Origin: Rhynchospora pubera
Taxonomy: Eukaryota > Streptophyta > Magnoliopsida > Poales > Cyperaceae
Direction: 5' to 3'
DNA: 64,000 nt
NCBI GenBank assembly: GCA_028095005.1
Contig: CM051460.1
Span: 62,535,676 to 62,599,675, forward strand
Shown here: in pieces, positions 22,248 through 34,825 of the stretch
How the letters are laid out: every line of letters begins with the position of its first letter
How positions within the stretch are numbered: position 1 is the first letter of the stretch
Notes under the pieces: generated by a model
The model's database searches: none
What the model saw: the letters and a program-made list of their open reading frames with translations, nothing else
Told to the model about the DNA's origin: nothing
Program-made: the position numbers and the translations under genes

Positions 22248-23096
22248 CCACCCTTATCTTTCTTTCTTTTCTTTCTTTTACTCCCTCCGCCTCCGACACG
22301 CACACGCTCCTATCTCCTCACACGTTAAATTTACTCTCATCTTTTTCTTCCTTTCTTTTTTACAAGTTTTACAACCAACTTCTAGTGCACAAAATATTTT
22401 CAACATTGATTTCATTCATCATTTGAACACAAAAGACGCACAAAAACCAAATAAATAAATAAATAATAATAATAAAGGACCAATATCTAAATATTTTTCT
22501 ACATTATATAGCACCATATCATTCATTCTTTCTTTCTTTACCTTAAGCAACCCACCTGAATCATCATCAATTCATCAGCCTATCAAATTCTCAACCTTTA
22601 CATTACCAGCAAGCAGGCAGCAGCCGCATCTCTATCTCTGAGAATATATATTGTTTCACTTTATGTACCAATAATCCTCTACTGTCTCACGTCATAATGT
22701 TTCTCGCGTCTACAATTCAATTCAATTCCTTCTTTACATAATTCAATGATATCAACAGACCTAATAACTATGCCATCAACTCCACTAGTATGTATGTACC
22801 TACAAACCCATTTCAAATGAAGCACACCGAAGCAACAAAAATATACACACCATTTTTGTGACACTCTTTAATTACATTATATCATACTTACACCATATCT
22901 ATTACTAATCCCACCCCCGAAATATCTCAAAAAAAAAAAAATTATATAACAAAATCCCAAAAAAATCATCCAAACCAAAACAAAAAAAATCCAGATATCA
23001 GGATTCTCCTGATTGCTCCCAATTTCCTTTTTCCCCATAACCTAATATATCTTTGAGAGTCACAAATGCATTTAGGGAGTAATCCTCTCTTCCAAA
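22248..23096. other. Intergenic region between the PPR gene and the kinase gene
   Basis: Holds the PPR promoter and leader (pyrimidine-rich TTTCTTTCTTTTC on the plus strand just upstream of the ATG) and the presumed 3' untranslated region of the kinase. It has AT-rich low-complexity runs (22450-22480, 22930-22990). No other gene is seen. Confidence 0.5.
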
Positions 23097-26000
23097 TCAT
23101 TGCCGACCTTTCCTAGTGCGGAGAGGCTTCGAGTCAGGATTATCACTTGCGTCGGTGTCCGAATTATCTCTTTGTGCCTCGGCTCCTGCAGTGTCATCTC
23201 GGTGCCGCCTATGCCTTCGGTCCTACAGGTTCCCCACATCCCCAACACAACCAAAAATGCAGAGTAAAAGACAAAATCAGGTAAGAAACCATTAGCAGAG
23301 TAAGGAACCATTTCTTCAAAAAAAAAAAAAAAAAGAAACCATTAGCGTGATATACTCTTTTAGAATAATAACTTAATGAAACTTAGACATCACTGGGCCA
23401 CTCTTTGTTAGGATAGCTACATCTGATCTTGCATGTATTGACAAATAATCTGTCCAGAAAATTAGTAGGAACAAAAAAGAAGTAATGATTATAACTAAGC
23501 ATGTTCAAACCTCATGTAGGTTGGGTCCATCAGGCTCTAGCATGCGTACAACCTGGCCCATGCGGGGACGTTTGTTAGAATCAGGATCAACACATCTCAG
23601 AGCAGCGAGAAGGGCCCTTTTAAGCTCTCTTGTGCTTGGCCTTGCCTCAATGGTGGGGTCCACCACTTCTTCCGATCGCCGGTTTGCAACCATCATCTTC
23701 AGCCAGTCTACAAGGTTTACCTACAGTTTGCAACATAATAAATTTTGGGTTAGAAAAAAACATACTATTCCAGGGTTAATTTGGTCCTCTTAAGTATACA
23801 ATCATGAAGGACCAGTGTTTAGCACCTCTAGGGTCCTAATGGTAAGTGCCTTGCTGTAAAATATCTTGAAGTTGGTGCACTAAACAGGAGCAAAATTAGT
23901 ACCTCATTTGGAGAGCGACCATAGTCAACTGGATCCCGCCCTGTTATTGCCTCAAGGAAAACAACTCCAAAACTGTATACATCACTCTTTTCATTCAGCA
24001 GTCCTGTGTTAGCGTACTCTGGTGCTACATAACTGTTGAAGTAAATCAATTCCAGGGATAGTTTAGTAACAGAATTTGTTAAGGCTGATATGAATCCTGG
24101 CCAAAGGGATTTCATGAACTTAAACCTCAATGGACATCAAATCAGCTTCAAAAAATGTTCAACCAATGATATTGATATACTTCCTGAGCCAAGCGCTTCA
24201 TTTTGAAGGTTAAAAATTGTTGAAAAATTAATGCCAACAAAATAGTGCATTTTTTTTTTAGAGAATGCCAAAATAGTGCATTTTTAACATCATGATCTTA
24301 TACGGAACAAACTACAAGATTTAGAAAGTTGGAGAGTAAATCCTTGGCTAACATAGTAGATCAGGATCAACCAGTTCAAATTTGATGTTTCAAGCCACCC
24401 CACAATTTTGAGTCTAAGATATACAAATATCATTGCCGATCTTAGTTTTAAAAAAAAAAAACTTCATGCTTGATTTGTTTGGATTAACCTTGGGTCTGCC
24501 AAGAATGTTTATCGCAAATAATTAAAGTCTTAGAAGAGAACACGAGAAATACAGTTGCTATTTGTGAACATAGTAATATAATGTGTAATCTGTGTTAAAA
24601 AAGAATTTACTGAACTAGATTATGAAGATAATACTTACCCAAAAGTACCCATAACTCTCGTATTTACGTGGCTTTTACCAGCACCAAGAAGCTTTGCCAG
24701 GCCAAAGTCTGACACTTTAGCCTCAAATTCATCATCAATCAATATGTTGCTTGACTTTATATCACGATGCACCACTTTCGGTTCAATTGCCTCGTGCAAA
24801 TATGCAAGTCTGATCCAAGAGACATTGAGAGTAATAAACATAAACAAGCACATTAGAGTGAAGTATACTACACTTGAACAAAACAAATTCAACAAGCCAA
24901 AAATCTGGTGGAAAACAACAACACTGTTGTCTCAAATTCCCAAGTTCCAACTAATATCCAACCTATTTAGAGTTTTTTTTGCATACAAGAACCATCTAGA
25001 ATTAAATGTACATGTAATATTAAAAATTGATAATCTTTCATCAAATCTGATTATCTGAATGAGACAAAATCTTTTCCATAACCAGCTTGCAACAAATTAA
25101 CTAAATATAATGCAAGTCGCAAGGAGGCATAGACAGGTTTCTAGTGTTCATAAATATAAAGATTTTCTAGTATTTAACATGAAAGCAGCTTTTCACACTT
25201 ATAACCAGAAAGGTGTCATTAAAACACTACCAAATAGCAACTAGCAAGGACCAGAGCATATTGTGATTTAAAAAAAAAGAAGAAGCTATTATAGCAACAA
25301 TATAAATAAGTCAGTGCATTTGAATAAAGAAAATGTCATAAACTTACGCTTTTGCAGTGCCTAGAAGAATTTTGATCCGGGCCTCCCAAGTGAGAAAACC
25401 TTTGTGTTGCATTGCACCATGAAGCCATTGTTCAAGGTTCCCATTGTTCACATACTCATACACTAGCATCCTGATTTCATTAACAAATCATCAGATGAAT
25501 TTGCTTCTAGTACCCTCTTTAATAAGAAAGTAGTAAAAAAACACCTTGGAAACTTGAAAAGAATGTGATAATTTAAATGCTGTCCAAATGCCAAGGTAAG
25601 CATAGGCCAAAATTTTGCCAGTATTTACCAGTACTGTACCAATTCTGACTTCTTTTAAGGTTATCTTGGCAATATATGGATCCCATCCTCCAGGAGCTCA
25701 AGTATATCATAGAGCAGCAACAAGGGACTCAAAGAATTCAACTAGCATAAGAAAAATGATGGTTCACCTTTGAGTACCCTCCGCACAGTACCCAAGAAGT
25801 TGCACCAAATTCTTGTGCCGCACATGACCTATTGCTTCCACCTCTACTCTAAATTCTTTCTCAGCTTGGCCCCTACAAATGTAAAATATCAGACAAGATA
25901 ATATTTATGACCCAACAAAATCTCAACGTATCATGTAGTAACCTAATATTGAAAAATGACATACAAACCCCCAGAAATGATAGTAATTTATTTATACACT

Positions 26001-26727
26001 GCAAAATATACATAGATCGTGTATATGTACAATGTTGTTGTACGTAGATTGTAAGATGCCACGGCACTGATGTAGTAATTCCATTTACTTGTTTCAAAAA
26101 ATTAAACTACTCTGCGAGTAAGACTTACAAATTGTTAAGCAGTTTTTTGACGGCAACAGGTGAACCATTGACTAATTGACCTCTATAAACAATCCCATAA
26201 CCCCCTTCTCCAATTATGTTGTCCTTTGAGAAGTGATTTGTTGCCAATTCCAAGTCTCTTAGTGTGAACCAGTGGCCCCAGCCCAGGTAAGAGAACTCTG
26301 GTAAACCCACCAAAGGAGAGATGCTGTGACGAGGATCATCCTCGGGGGTCATGTAGCGGTAGGAGTCTGAGCGGCCGGTGCGGAGGTCAATTTTGGCAGT
26401 TTCAGATTCATTTGGTTGGGTGATGTCTTGAATGGATGGCTCGAAGAGGTAGTTGGAGGTAACCTCCTTGATCTCCTTGGAGATGGTGGGTATCTGGGTG
26501 AGGGGGAGGCCGGAGCCCCAGCGGTGCATAGAGGTGGAGGGGTGGCGGTGGCGGTGGCGATGATGGTGGTGGCGCAGGAAGAGACAGGCGATAAGCACCA
26601 GCAACACAGCAAAGATGGAGATGCCAACAGCCATGCCAATGACGGTCCACAGCTGCAGGCCCATGAGGAAGGTCTTGCGGTTGAGGTGCTCTTCCAATGT
26701 GGGGCTGGACCCGCTTGACGACGACAT
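23097..26727 (-). CDS. Receptor-like protein kinase, At2g42960/At5g18500-like, seven exons
   Basis: Seven exons joined at GT-AG sites give 487 residues in one frame: 26727-26129, 25872-25768, 25470-25348, 24809-24639, 24032-23903, 23720-23511 and 23222-23097. The short extracellular N-terminus has no signal peptide or ectodomain. Residues ~23-52 are one membrane span ([20 protein letters not shown]), followed by a His/Arg-rich stretch and [16 protein letters not shown]. The kinase domain runs from about 165 to 445: glycine loop GEGGYGIV, Lys194 (VAVKK), HRD with Asp292 ([10 protein letters not shown]), DFG with Asp310 and an activation segment [16 protein letters not shown]. All catalytic residues are present, so it should be an active RD kinase. 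The tail is charged (RRHRRHRDD...). The family comprises plasma-membrane kinases lacking ectodomains; substrates are not known to me. A possible leader intron starts at 26949. Confidence 0.9.
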
Positions 26728-27312
26728 CTCCCGTTCTTAGTCTTATGATCTATCTTAATTGATTGAATTTAATTTGTTTCAGTAAATTTTCCTTAGTCCC
26801 ACTCCATCTCCATTCAATTCAATTAGTGGGTATTTCCTTCCTATGATTGCAAGGGGCGGGACGCAAATTAAGAGAAAGAAAAGCAAATAATATAATTAAA
26901 ATGGAATAGGAAGGAAGGAAGGAAGGAAGGAAGGAAGGGAGTACCTTACGTGAACAAAAGAGATCTCAGAGCAACAGATGGATGGATGGATTGATGGGAT
27001 GGATCGTTGAAGCTGAACTTGTGAAAACGACGCACTGCTGGAGTCGAGTCGAGTCGAGTCGAAGACAGAGAGAGAGAGAGGAGAAATGGAGGTGTCAGTG
27101 GTTGGTTTGGTTGGTGCTCAACAGAAAGAAAGAGAGAGAGAGCCAAGTAAAAGTAATGCCTCTCTTTCTCTCTCTCAGTGGAGTAAAAGCGAAGCAGACA
27201 GAGAGTGAGAGAGAATGTCGCTTCGTTGGCCGTTGCACAGTGTCTTTCCAATCTCCAATTCTCTCTTTTCTTTTTTTTTTTTATATTTTCTTTCTTTAAT
27301 TTAATACAAAAT
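26728..27312 (-). promoter_or_regulatory. Leader and promoter region of the kinase gene
   Basis: Contains a GGAA microsatellite (about 26912-26939), a splice-donor-like CAC/GTAAGG at 26949-26944 read leftward that could start a 5' leader intron, and GAGTC and GAGA repeats at 27040-27160. Small open frames on both strands are compositional. No second gene is supported. Confidence 0.4.
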
Positions 27313-28205
27313 GATAATTAGCCATATACCCCTCAAATCATAGCCAATTGGAAATATCCCCCTCTAATCTTTAAATTTGGAAATATTCCCCTCCAATCAT
27401 CATTGCTATAGATATTTGCCCTTTTCTTTATATCTAATGGATTTTCAATTCTTAAAAAGTTATTTTCAAATTTTCTGACAGAAGTACCCTTGGCCCTAAC
27501 GATTCACCTTCCTGTTATTCTCTGTTTTATATATAGGAAAAAACTAATACAACATTAGGCATTTCCTTTCTTTTTTCTAATATTTTTCTTTGTACTCCGT
27601 CTTTACTACACAGCATCTTGATTGTTCTTCCAAAGGTCAGAATTGATAGCAAATAACGGAACTCTCCCTGACCCTGTTTGGAAGCTTTTAGAACATTATC
27701 AAATATTATATTGAGAGATCATATATAATCAATAATTTACTGCATAGTAACAACAAATGATCATAAATATGCGGGCCTTTCTCAATGCTGAATTAAAGTC
27801 TGTATAAATCAAACAGTAAAGAATTCATCATGCTAATTGGTAATTAGATCTTGCGTAATTTGGATCAATATAACAGGAACAAAATACAAAAAAGAAGATA
27901 TGAATCATTGATGGGATTAGAATCTATGGCTTGACGGTGCACCTGCTTTAGAGATATGGGCACAAGTGCTTTCCAACGATTTCAAGAAGGAGAAGTAAAA
28001 ATTTTAGGGAGAGAAGCGAGAAGGGAAATGAATGACATTAAATTATATTTTATTTTCATATACATTAAATGAATGAGAAGATGAACCGTCCAGGACGGAC
28101 CCTGAGGGCATTTCTGTCCAAAAACTTCAAAAATTATTTTCCAGAATGAAAAAAATATTAGAGATAAGGAAAAGGATAAATATCTATGCAATGATGATTA
28201 GAGGG

Positions 28206-28774
28206 TGATAACCCTAAATCTAGCTCATAGGTTTCAACAAAGTATTTTGATTAAGAAGAGTAAGAATTTCTTTATTTCATATATGGATCTTTTTGTTTAC
28301 AGAATGTCTAACCCCCTTTCCCTATGGGAGGGGGTTCCTATTTATAACTATCTGGTGGTCCCTCATCACATCGGATCTTTTGTGGCCTCATAGTGTTCTT
28401 ATCCTCTCTTCTTGACTGCGGCAAGAAGGTCGTTAGGTCATCTCTCAACCTCGACACGTTCTTTTCCTCGACTGTGGCTAACGTTCATCCGAGCGAGGAT
28501 GAGTGCGAGGTTGAGTCGAGGTCTCCTGAACGACTACTGCTCACAGGTCACAGAACATCCTGCGGCCATTGTGAAAAAGGCATCCGTGCCCAGAAGCCGT
28601 TTCCTCCAGGGGGCCCACTGGTATGAGCTCTCTCTAACGGCTCCTGGCCCCACTCTGAGCGCAACGATCTCGGACCCACCCTCATCATAACGATTCGTGG
28701 GCTCCTTTCTCTAACTAGGCCTTACACGAGGCCTTTCGTAACTATTAGGCCCGTATCCTAATCTGACCATATCA
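28206..28774 (-). repeat. 3' LTR of the Ty3 element
   Basis: 569 bp, bounded by TGATA...TATCA and matching the other LTR base for base wherever I compared them. The sequence just inside (28775-28795) read on the minus strand is purine-rich (AGAAGCTCGAGGGCTAA) and would be the polypurine tract. Confidence 0.92.
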
Positions 28775-29266
28775 TTAGCCCTCGAGCTTCTGATAAATGC
28801 TTGCATTTTATCTGAAGCTCTTTATGGCAACTCCTAGGTGGCGTCATTGGGCTTCAAGCGATGTTTGCGCGATTGTTTTCTTATTGGTTAAATTCTTTGT
28901 TTGGAAGACGACGGACACTATGAGGTCCTTAAAATCCGCAAGCCCTCAGAGGGTGTTTGCTGGCATCCAAATTCATCCGCCGCTGTCGCACAGTGATGAT
29001 GTTAATTAGTATCCGAACCCGCCAGGCGCAGTTGCACAATAAAGGTTGATATGGTCGAGCCCTCATACGAGGTTGGAAGAAACATTCGGTGACTTTAATA
29101 ATATAAAGAAAGAAAGTGGGGCCACAAGATCTTTTATAGGGATCCTACAAGATCTTCCCATCATTGCATCCTTTGGGGGGATCGAGTCGCGACGATTTGT
29201 CTTCTCGTTGGAATTTGAAAAAGATAAAGTTCCCTTCTAGGCGGGAGAACCGAAGAGACGTGTCTT

Positions 29267-29273
29267 TTATATA
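29267..29273 (+). promoter_or_regulatory. TATA-like box of the antisense gene
   Basis: TTATATA at 29267-29273 lies 210 bp upstream of the first ATG (29484), on the strand opposite to Gag-Pol. It is outside the LTR, suggesting that the antisense gene has its own promoter. Confidence 0.45.
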
Positions 29274-29483
29274 GATTCCAGACCTTCATTTGTCTCTCTC
29301 TCTGCTTTCAGTACATTCTCTGTGCCCCTGCAAGTGTCTTCTTCTTCCCTTTGCTCTGGTGAACTTTTATCGTTGTTTCTCTTCTCTCCTTCTTCTTCTG
29401 TCTTTGCCTGACGGAGATCACTGAATATTGGTATTAATCCTTTCCTCGTTCTTGCTATTCTTTCTATTATTTTTGTTTTTGTC

Positions 29484-30943
29484 ATGGCCTTCTCGCCTGT
29501 TCTCACTATTGTTTTGTTTAAATCTTTTTTGTTGCTTAGCCCCGCCATGCCTAAGAAAGTTTTCAGGAGTTCAGACTCTAAGAAGATTAGGAGCAAGTTC
29601 CCAACGTCTAGGGGTTTCGAATCTAACCCTTGGATTGACTCAAAAGTAGTCAAGTTCAAGAGGAGTTTGGTTTTTGATGATCCAGAGGAGAGCGAGTTGC
29701 ATATAGAAGGAGCGGATAAATTGGATCGTCCCTTTGAAACTTCAAAGGGAAGGGTGCTCTTTGCCAGGTCTGCATGGTGGGGAATACGCCTACCCTTGTC
29801 GCCATTTCAATGCACACTTCTTAATATGGTAAAAATTCCTCCAGGCCAGCTTCTTCCGGTTGCCTGGTGCTGCATCACTTCTTTCGAGCGTTTGCTTACA
29901 GTGAATTTTGCAGAGCTAGGTTTTAAGGCTAAGATCACCCCCACGGTAGGACTGTTCGGACATTTCTTTAAATTTTGCCGTCATAATGAATTCTGCACCA
30001 TCAGAACTGTGAATCGCGTGTTCGCCAATAAACCCAGAAAAATAGGCAACTGGGAAGAGAACTTCGCCTTCTGTCGAGGGACCCTGATGGATGGAATGGG
30101 CATCTGTTTGGATTGGAATATGACTTCTACTGGGTTCACCAAGGTAGAATTCCCAGAACCTACTGAGGATGAGCATGCCATAATATCCCATTTGAAGAGG
30201 ACCTCTCAGGCGGGTTACCACTTGTGCTGGGATGGGGGGAGCCCTGTACCGGATGACCGCACCTTCGCTGAGTGCATCAAGCCTGATGATGGCGCAGACG
30301 AGGAGCTTCCCCTGCAGCAACTTAACTATTCTCCTCCACCTGAAGAGGAAGGAGAAGGGTCGCCACCACCGATCGATTCTCCCACTGCAAAAGCTCTTAC
30401 TGTTGCAAAGGTTTCTCCTGCCAAGAAGGCGTCCATTCCCCCCCCCAAAGCTTCTGCGATGTTTAAAATTGCTAAGGGGGGCGGCTCTAAGGGTTCTAAA
30501 CCCGCTTCTTCTCGCACCTCTCAACTTCCCAAAACCGCGCATTCATTAGAGAAAGCCCCCACGGATAGGGTGTTGGCCGCAGTAGGGTCGGCGGCAAAGG
30601 AAACTAAAAAGAGGAAGCGTGTCGAAGGTTCGTCGAAACATTCCTCGCCTACTCCTCCAGACTTCCCAGGGTCGTCTGTTGGCGATGAATTAGCGGTGCC
30701 TACTGCCCCGGGGCAATCATTTGAAAGGACATCTGGGAAGGCATCTGTTGGTGAGAAATCTGCGTCGGCACACCCTTCCTCCTCCTCCCAGCGTCGCTTA
30801 ACTACTCCGGACGATTCCTGGCGCGCAGCTCGCGTCAGGAAGATTTATGAAGATGAGAAGGTTTCTCTGCGCCTCCCTGGTATAGACATGGATCCTTCCA
30901 AGATTCAGGTTTTCACTCTTGCCTAGCTCGCCTAAACCTCTCT

Positions 30944-30981
<38 letters not shown>

Positions 30982-32592
30982 AAAAACTGACGAAGTTATT
31001 TCATTGCCTAGGTGCCTCGTCTTGCTGCCTCCCTGCATCGTGTGTCCTTGGACTTATGTCCACAGATTAGTAATGCGCTTACTGGCCTATCAATGGAGGA
31101 AAAGTTCATGCGAATGCATTCTTTACTGATGGAGCTGGGATGTCTTCAGGCAAGCGTTCACGGTCATTCTCGCAACTTTGGGAGTGCTTGGATGAAGTCC
31201 CTATCCTCTTTAGCCGAAAGGAATGCCAAAATCGACAAGGAACTTCGCGTGCTTCGTGGAGAGCAAGAGTCGGACTGGGGCTTTAAAGTGGATCTGTCGC
31301 AGTTCTCGTTTGCGAAGCGCGCTTCTGACGAAGACAAGGCTGAGATGACTGCGTTGTTTGAAAAATTTGCCGCCGCTCAAGACACTTTGTTGGTTCGCGC
31401 ACAGGCTGCTGAAGCGGACAAAGATTTGATGTCCGAGACGCTGAGTCGTGCTTCCCGCGTTAATGTTGATCTGCAGAATCAACTGTCGGCGGCGCAAATA
31501 TCGTTGGACCAGCGCGACAAACAACTGGATAAGGCCAAAGAGCTTATTCTCCAACGAGATGGGGCCATTTCTGACTGGAAGAAAACGTGCGAGAAGGTAG
31601 CGCGCCAGGAGAAAGAACGGATAAATGAGTTGGCGAAGTTGAAGTCAGCCAACGGGGCTTTGGAGCGGAAAACTGAGGAGCTGCTAAGCGAGCTTCAGAA
31701 GAAGGACCAAGAATTGGCAAGTCTAGGTGAAGAGGTATCTCAGATGAAGGCCGAAAGGAACCAGCTAACATCTGAAAAGGATCAGCTAGCTTCTGAAAAG
31801 GCCCGGCTACATTCTGAGGTTATTCAGACCTCCTCGCTGCTGCAAGAATCTTCTGTTCGCCTTACTGAGCTGCAAACCGAGATAGAAAGGTTGAAGTCTC
31901 TTCCTGCCACTTCCAAGGGCAAAGAGATTTGCATTGATAAGGGTGAAGTCCGCTCTTCCCATGACTTTCTTCAGGCCTTTCTTCAATCCACGGGCGCCCA
32001 GGCTGCAGCCACCCGCCTTGTTTGCGGGGGTCTTCATTACATGCTGAAGTTGAAGTGCGATCAATTGCTCCAGTATTATCCGTTCACCCGGGAGGAGTTT
32101 GGGATTATGGACCCTGCGCCAGAGCCGGACGTCGCTCTATCACAGTGTCGCTGGGACGAAGAAAGTGGTGATCTCATTTGTCAAGACGAGGAAGGTGATC
32201 GAGTGGTCGAGTTAGGTATGGAAGTGACAAAACCTCTCTTGACTCCGCGCTATCCTTGGTCAAGCTCTGGCGCTGATTGGCCCTCCGACATAGTTCGTCC
32301 TTCGAGGGAGGAAATTGAAGCTGAAGACGACGAAGGGGGAGGATCGGACGAGGAGAGGTCTGCGGGGGTAAACACCTTTGGGGAGGCTGGACCTGTTGCC
32401 GATTTAGCTGAAGATCTTGCTCGGCTTTCCCCGCATCGTGCCGAGGGGGCCGGGTCGCTGAACATTTCCGAACAGTTTGACCAGATGCTGAATGAACAAC
32501 GTGAGTATAACTTGTTGCATCCAGATCTCCAGCTAAGTGATTTTAGTCTCCCTGGTGGCTCTTTAGGCGGCGATGTAGATGGAGAGCCATGA
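29484..32592 (+). CDS. Antisense accessory gene of the Ty3 element: Transposase_28-like plus coiled coil
   Basis: Two exons, 29484-30908 and 31012-32592, join in phase at CAG/GTTTTC and TTGCCTAG/GTG to give about 1001 residues. The 103-bp intron contains a 30-plus T run. The first part carries a 'putative gypsy type transposon' (Transposase_28)-like region: WWGIRLPLSPFQCTLLNMV, then PPGQLLPVAWCCITSFERL and PTVGLFGHFFKF. Next is a Pro/Ser/Lys-rich linker with a basic KKRKR. Exon 2 holds a long heptad-rich coiled coil (about 150 to 330 of that exon) and an acidic tail. The first in-frame ATG is at 29484. A possible leader intron ending at 29540 (TTGCTTAG) would move the start to the ATG at 29547 (MPKKVFRSS). 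The gene is antisense to Gag-Pol, as in other Tat elements; its function is unknown. Confidence 0.75.
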
Positions 32593-32814
32593 ATTACTGT
32601 TCCAATGTTAATTATTTGTTGTATGCTACTATGTAAATGTGAACCTTTTGGATTATTGTATTCTCTTTAAAAGACTTATCTTGTGCGACTTGATTGTGTA
32701 ATTATTTTGTTGCTGTGTCTTGGATTGTCTGATTGTTTTATTGTTGTGTATTGTCACTCCGACTTGTTGATGTCTGAGTAAGTCTGGATTTTGATGGTAA
32801 ACCTCGCATGGTAG

Positions 32815-33140
32815 AACGAAGGGAGCAACGAAGTTAATGCGCAGAAAATATTTGAACTCATGTGAAATGTAAGTAAGAGTGCGTTTTTGGCATCAGCAAG
32901 AAAATCGACGATGTTAGGGCGCTGAGTGTGAACAGGCTTGAACCCACTATATTCACCAAGATTTGAACTCATTGTGATACGTAAGCAAGAGTGCGCGTTT
33001 GACAAAGTAAGGAAATCGACGATGTTAGGGCGCTGAGTGTGAGCAGGCTTGAACTCATTTAAAAGAAATTAATGAATCATACGCATGCAGTAATTTAAAA
33101 GGAAAGAATGATGTATGAACAGGCTTGAACTCATTTTATT
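32815..33140 (+). repeat. Two to three copies of a ~117-bp unit
   Basis: AAATCGACGATGTTAGGGCG followed by CTGAGTGTGA.CAGGCTTGAAC occurs near 32901 and again near 33012. GAACAGGCTTGAACTCATTT returns near 33118. Located in the non-coding stretch between the antisense gene and the small minus-strand orf. Confidence 0.75.
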
Positions 33141-33225
33141 CCATAAAAGTACATCATTAAAGTACATCATATCATATCTTGGGTGATACATGCCTAACGA
33201 GGCTAAGGGATGTTGACTTTCTTTC

Positions 33226-33555
33226 CTAGCTAAAGGGAGGGCGAGGAGTCGTTGCACATAAGGGATGTTGTCTTTCTTTTGTCCTTATGACTCCCCTTCT
33301 ATCGTGATGGAGGTCGACTGGAGAGCTACTCTCTTCTACCATCACGCTTGAAGACGACGTTGCTTGGACTGGGCTCCTTTGGTTATGTAGAAAGTGTGCA
33401 TCGCCGCGCCGTTTATTGGCGTCGAAGTTGATACCTCCTTTGACGAGGTGTCTGCGGCGATCTTTCTCCTTCCTCTCCAAAGGAACTGACCCATGATATA
33501 AGCTTGCCCTCTCTCTCGCGCCGAGCATTCCCCATCTGTCGTTGACGGTTGGCAA
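33226..33555 (-). CDS. Small uncharacterised orf inside the Ty3 element
   Basis: 109 residues, basic, with RRRHLVKGGINFDANKRRGD and later SSSVMVEESSSPVDLHHDRR. I recognise no family. A TATA box on the same strand (CTATAAATAG at 34040-34031) lies about 480 bp upstream, with a long pyrimidine-rich leader between them, so a transcript is possible. The composition of the region is biased, and the frame could be open by chance. Confidence 0.3.
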   Translation of the reverse strand: MPTVNDRWGMLGARERASLYHGSVPLERKEKDRRRHLVKGGINFDANKRRGDAHFLHNQRSPVQATSSSSVMVEESSSPVDLHHDRRGVIRTKERQHPLCATTPRPPFS

Positions 33556-34030
33556 TCGGCTATGCGAGGGCGACCTCTAATTTAGATATGGTAGGGCCGC
33601 CTGCGTTGAAGGCCAAGCTTGCAATAACGCTCGGTCACCGTCGTCGTCTTCGTTTATGTGGGCTTGAAACGGCTGAGTTGTGTTATTTTCATTTACTCTC
33701 TGCTCCGCCGCCCAAGCCCATTCGACGGATGTCTTGCTTGCGCACACGGTCAAGCAAGGCTACCCGTCGATAGGGAAGGTTTAGCATACAACTGAAGGGA
33801 TTTTACCTCAGCTGTTCTACTATACCTTCCCGAACTCATCAGCTGCTCTACTATACCTCCTACTCTTTTCTCTCTTTCTTCCCCCCTTTTTTTTTTTTTT
33901 TTTTTGCCATTTTTTCTCAGGTTCTTATTTGTGTCTTGTATCTTAAGGAAGAAAGGTGGCGTTTAAGATCGTGGGAGGAGGAAAGAAGAATGGGGGCTTT
34001 TGGGATGAAAGTGTTTGTGGGGTAACTCGT

Positions 34031-34040
34031 CTATTTATAG
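34031..34040 (-). promoter_or_regulatory. TATA box, minus strand, internal to the Ty3 element
   Basis: CTATAAATAG read on the minus strand, in good context. The nearest downstream frame on that strand is the small orf ending at 33226. Confidence 0.4.
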
Positions 34041-34315
34041 GTGTCCCGGCACCGACAATGGTGGGCCCCCTTTTGGGATGAAATAAATGCAAAACTTGGC
34101 GTATTAAATGCTGGATACTAATTGTGGCCCGAGGTAGTTGGGTCGTACCCTTAAATTCCGCCGTATATTTCGGGGAACAAATATCTGCTTTTTGATGGCA
34201 AGGGTTTGCTAAATTTGGTTAAATTTGTACATATGACCGATTACTCTAATCGTAGGATTAATGTTGACCAGTGTTACTGGAGACGGATAACTTTATGTCT
34301 AATGTCTGTCGTGAT

Positions 34316-34825
34316 GGCAGACTGCGCGTGGCGATGCGGCTAAGGTCTGTTGTGATGGCAGACTGCGCATGGCGATGCGGCTAAGGTCTGTTGTAATGGC
34401 AGACTGCGCATGGCGATGCGGCTAAGGTCTGTTGTGATGGCAGACTGCGCATGGCGATGCGGCTAAGGTCTGTTGTGATGGCAGACTGCGCATGGCGATG
34501 CGGCTAAGGTCTGTTGTAATGGCAGACTGCGCATGGCGATGCGGCTAAGGTCTGTTGTGATGGCAGACTGCGCATGGCGATGCGGCTAAGGTCTGTTGTG
34601 ATGGCAGACTGCGCATGGCGATGCGGCTAAGGTCTGTTGTGATGGCAGACTGCGCATGGCGATGCGGCTAAGGTCTGTTGTAATGGCAGACTGCGCATGG
34701 CGATGCGGCTAAGGTCTGTTGTAATGGCAGACTGCGCATGGCGATGCGGCTAAGGTCTGTTGTGATGGCAGACTGCGCATGGCGATGCGGCTAAGGTCTG
34801 TTGTGATGGCAGATTGGGCATGGCA
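34316..34825 (+). repeat. 41-bp tandem array, 12 units
   Basis: The unit starts GCAGACTGCGCATGGCGATG, continues CGGCTAAGGTCTGTTGT and ends with G or A, then ATG. It repeats with exact 41-bp spacing from 34321 to 34813 (492 bp = 12 x 41). Units are nearly identical; a G/A alternation (TTGTGATGG or TTGTAATGG) is the main variation. After the last unit come three TGAAAAATTTGCAACAATGA-type words (34830-34930). The array lies between the Gag-Pol stop and the accessory region. Confidence 0.93.

Noticed and set aside
28205..28690. Small open frames repeated at 41051-41536
   Set aside because: They are identical because they lie in the two LTRs; no sign of coding function.
33226..33555. The 109-residue orf as a firm accessory gene
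   Set aside because: Kept only as a low-confidence feature: no family recognised and the region is compositionally biased.
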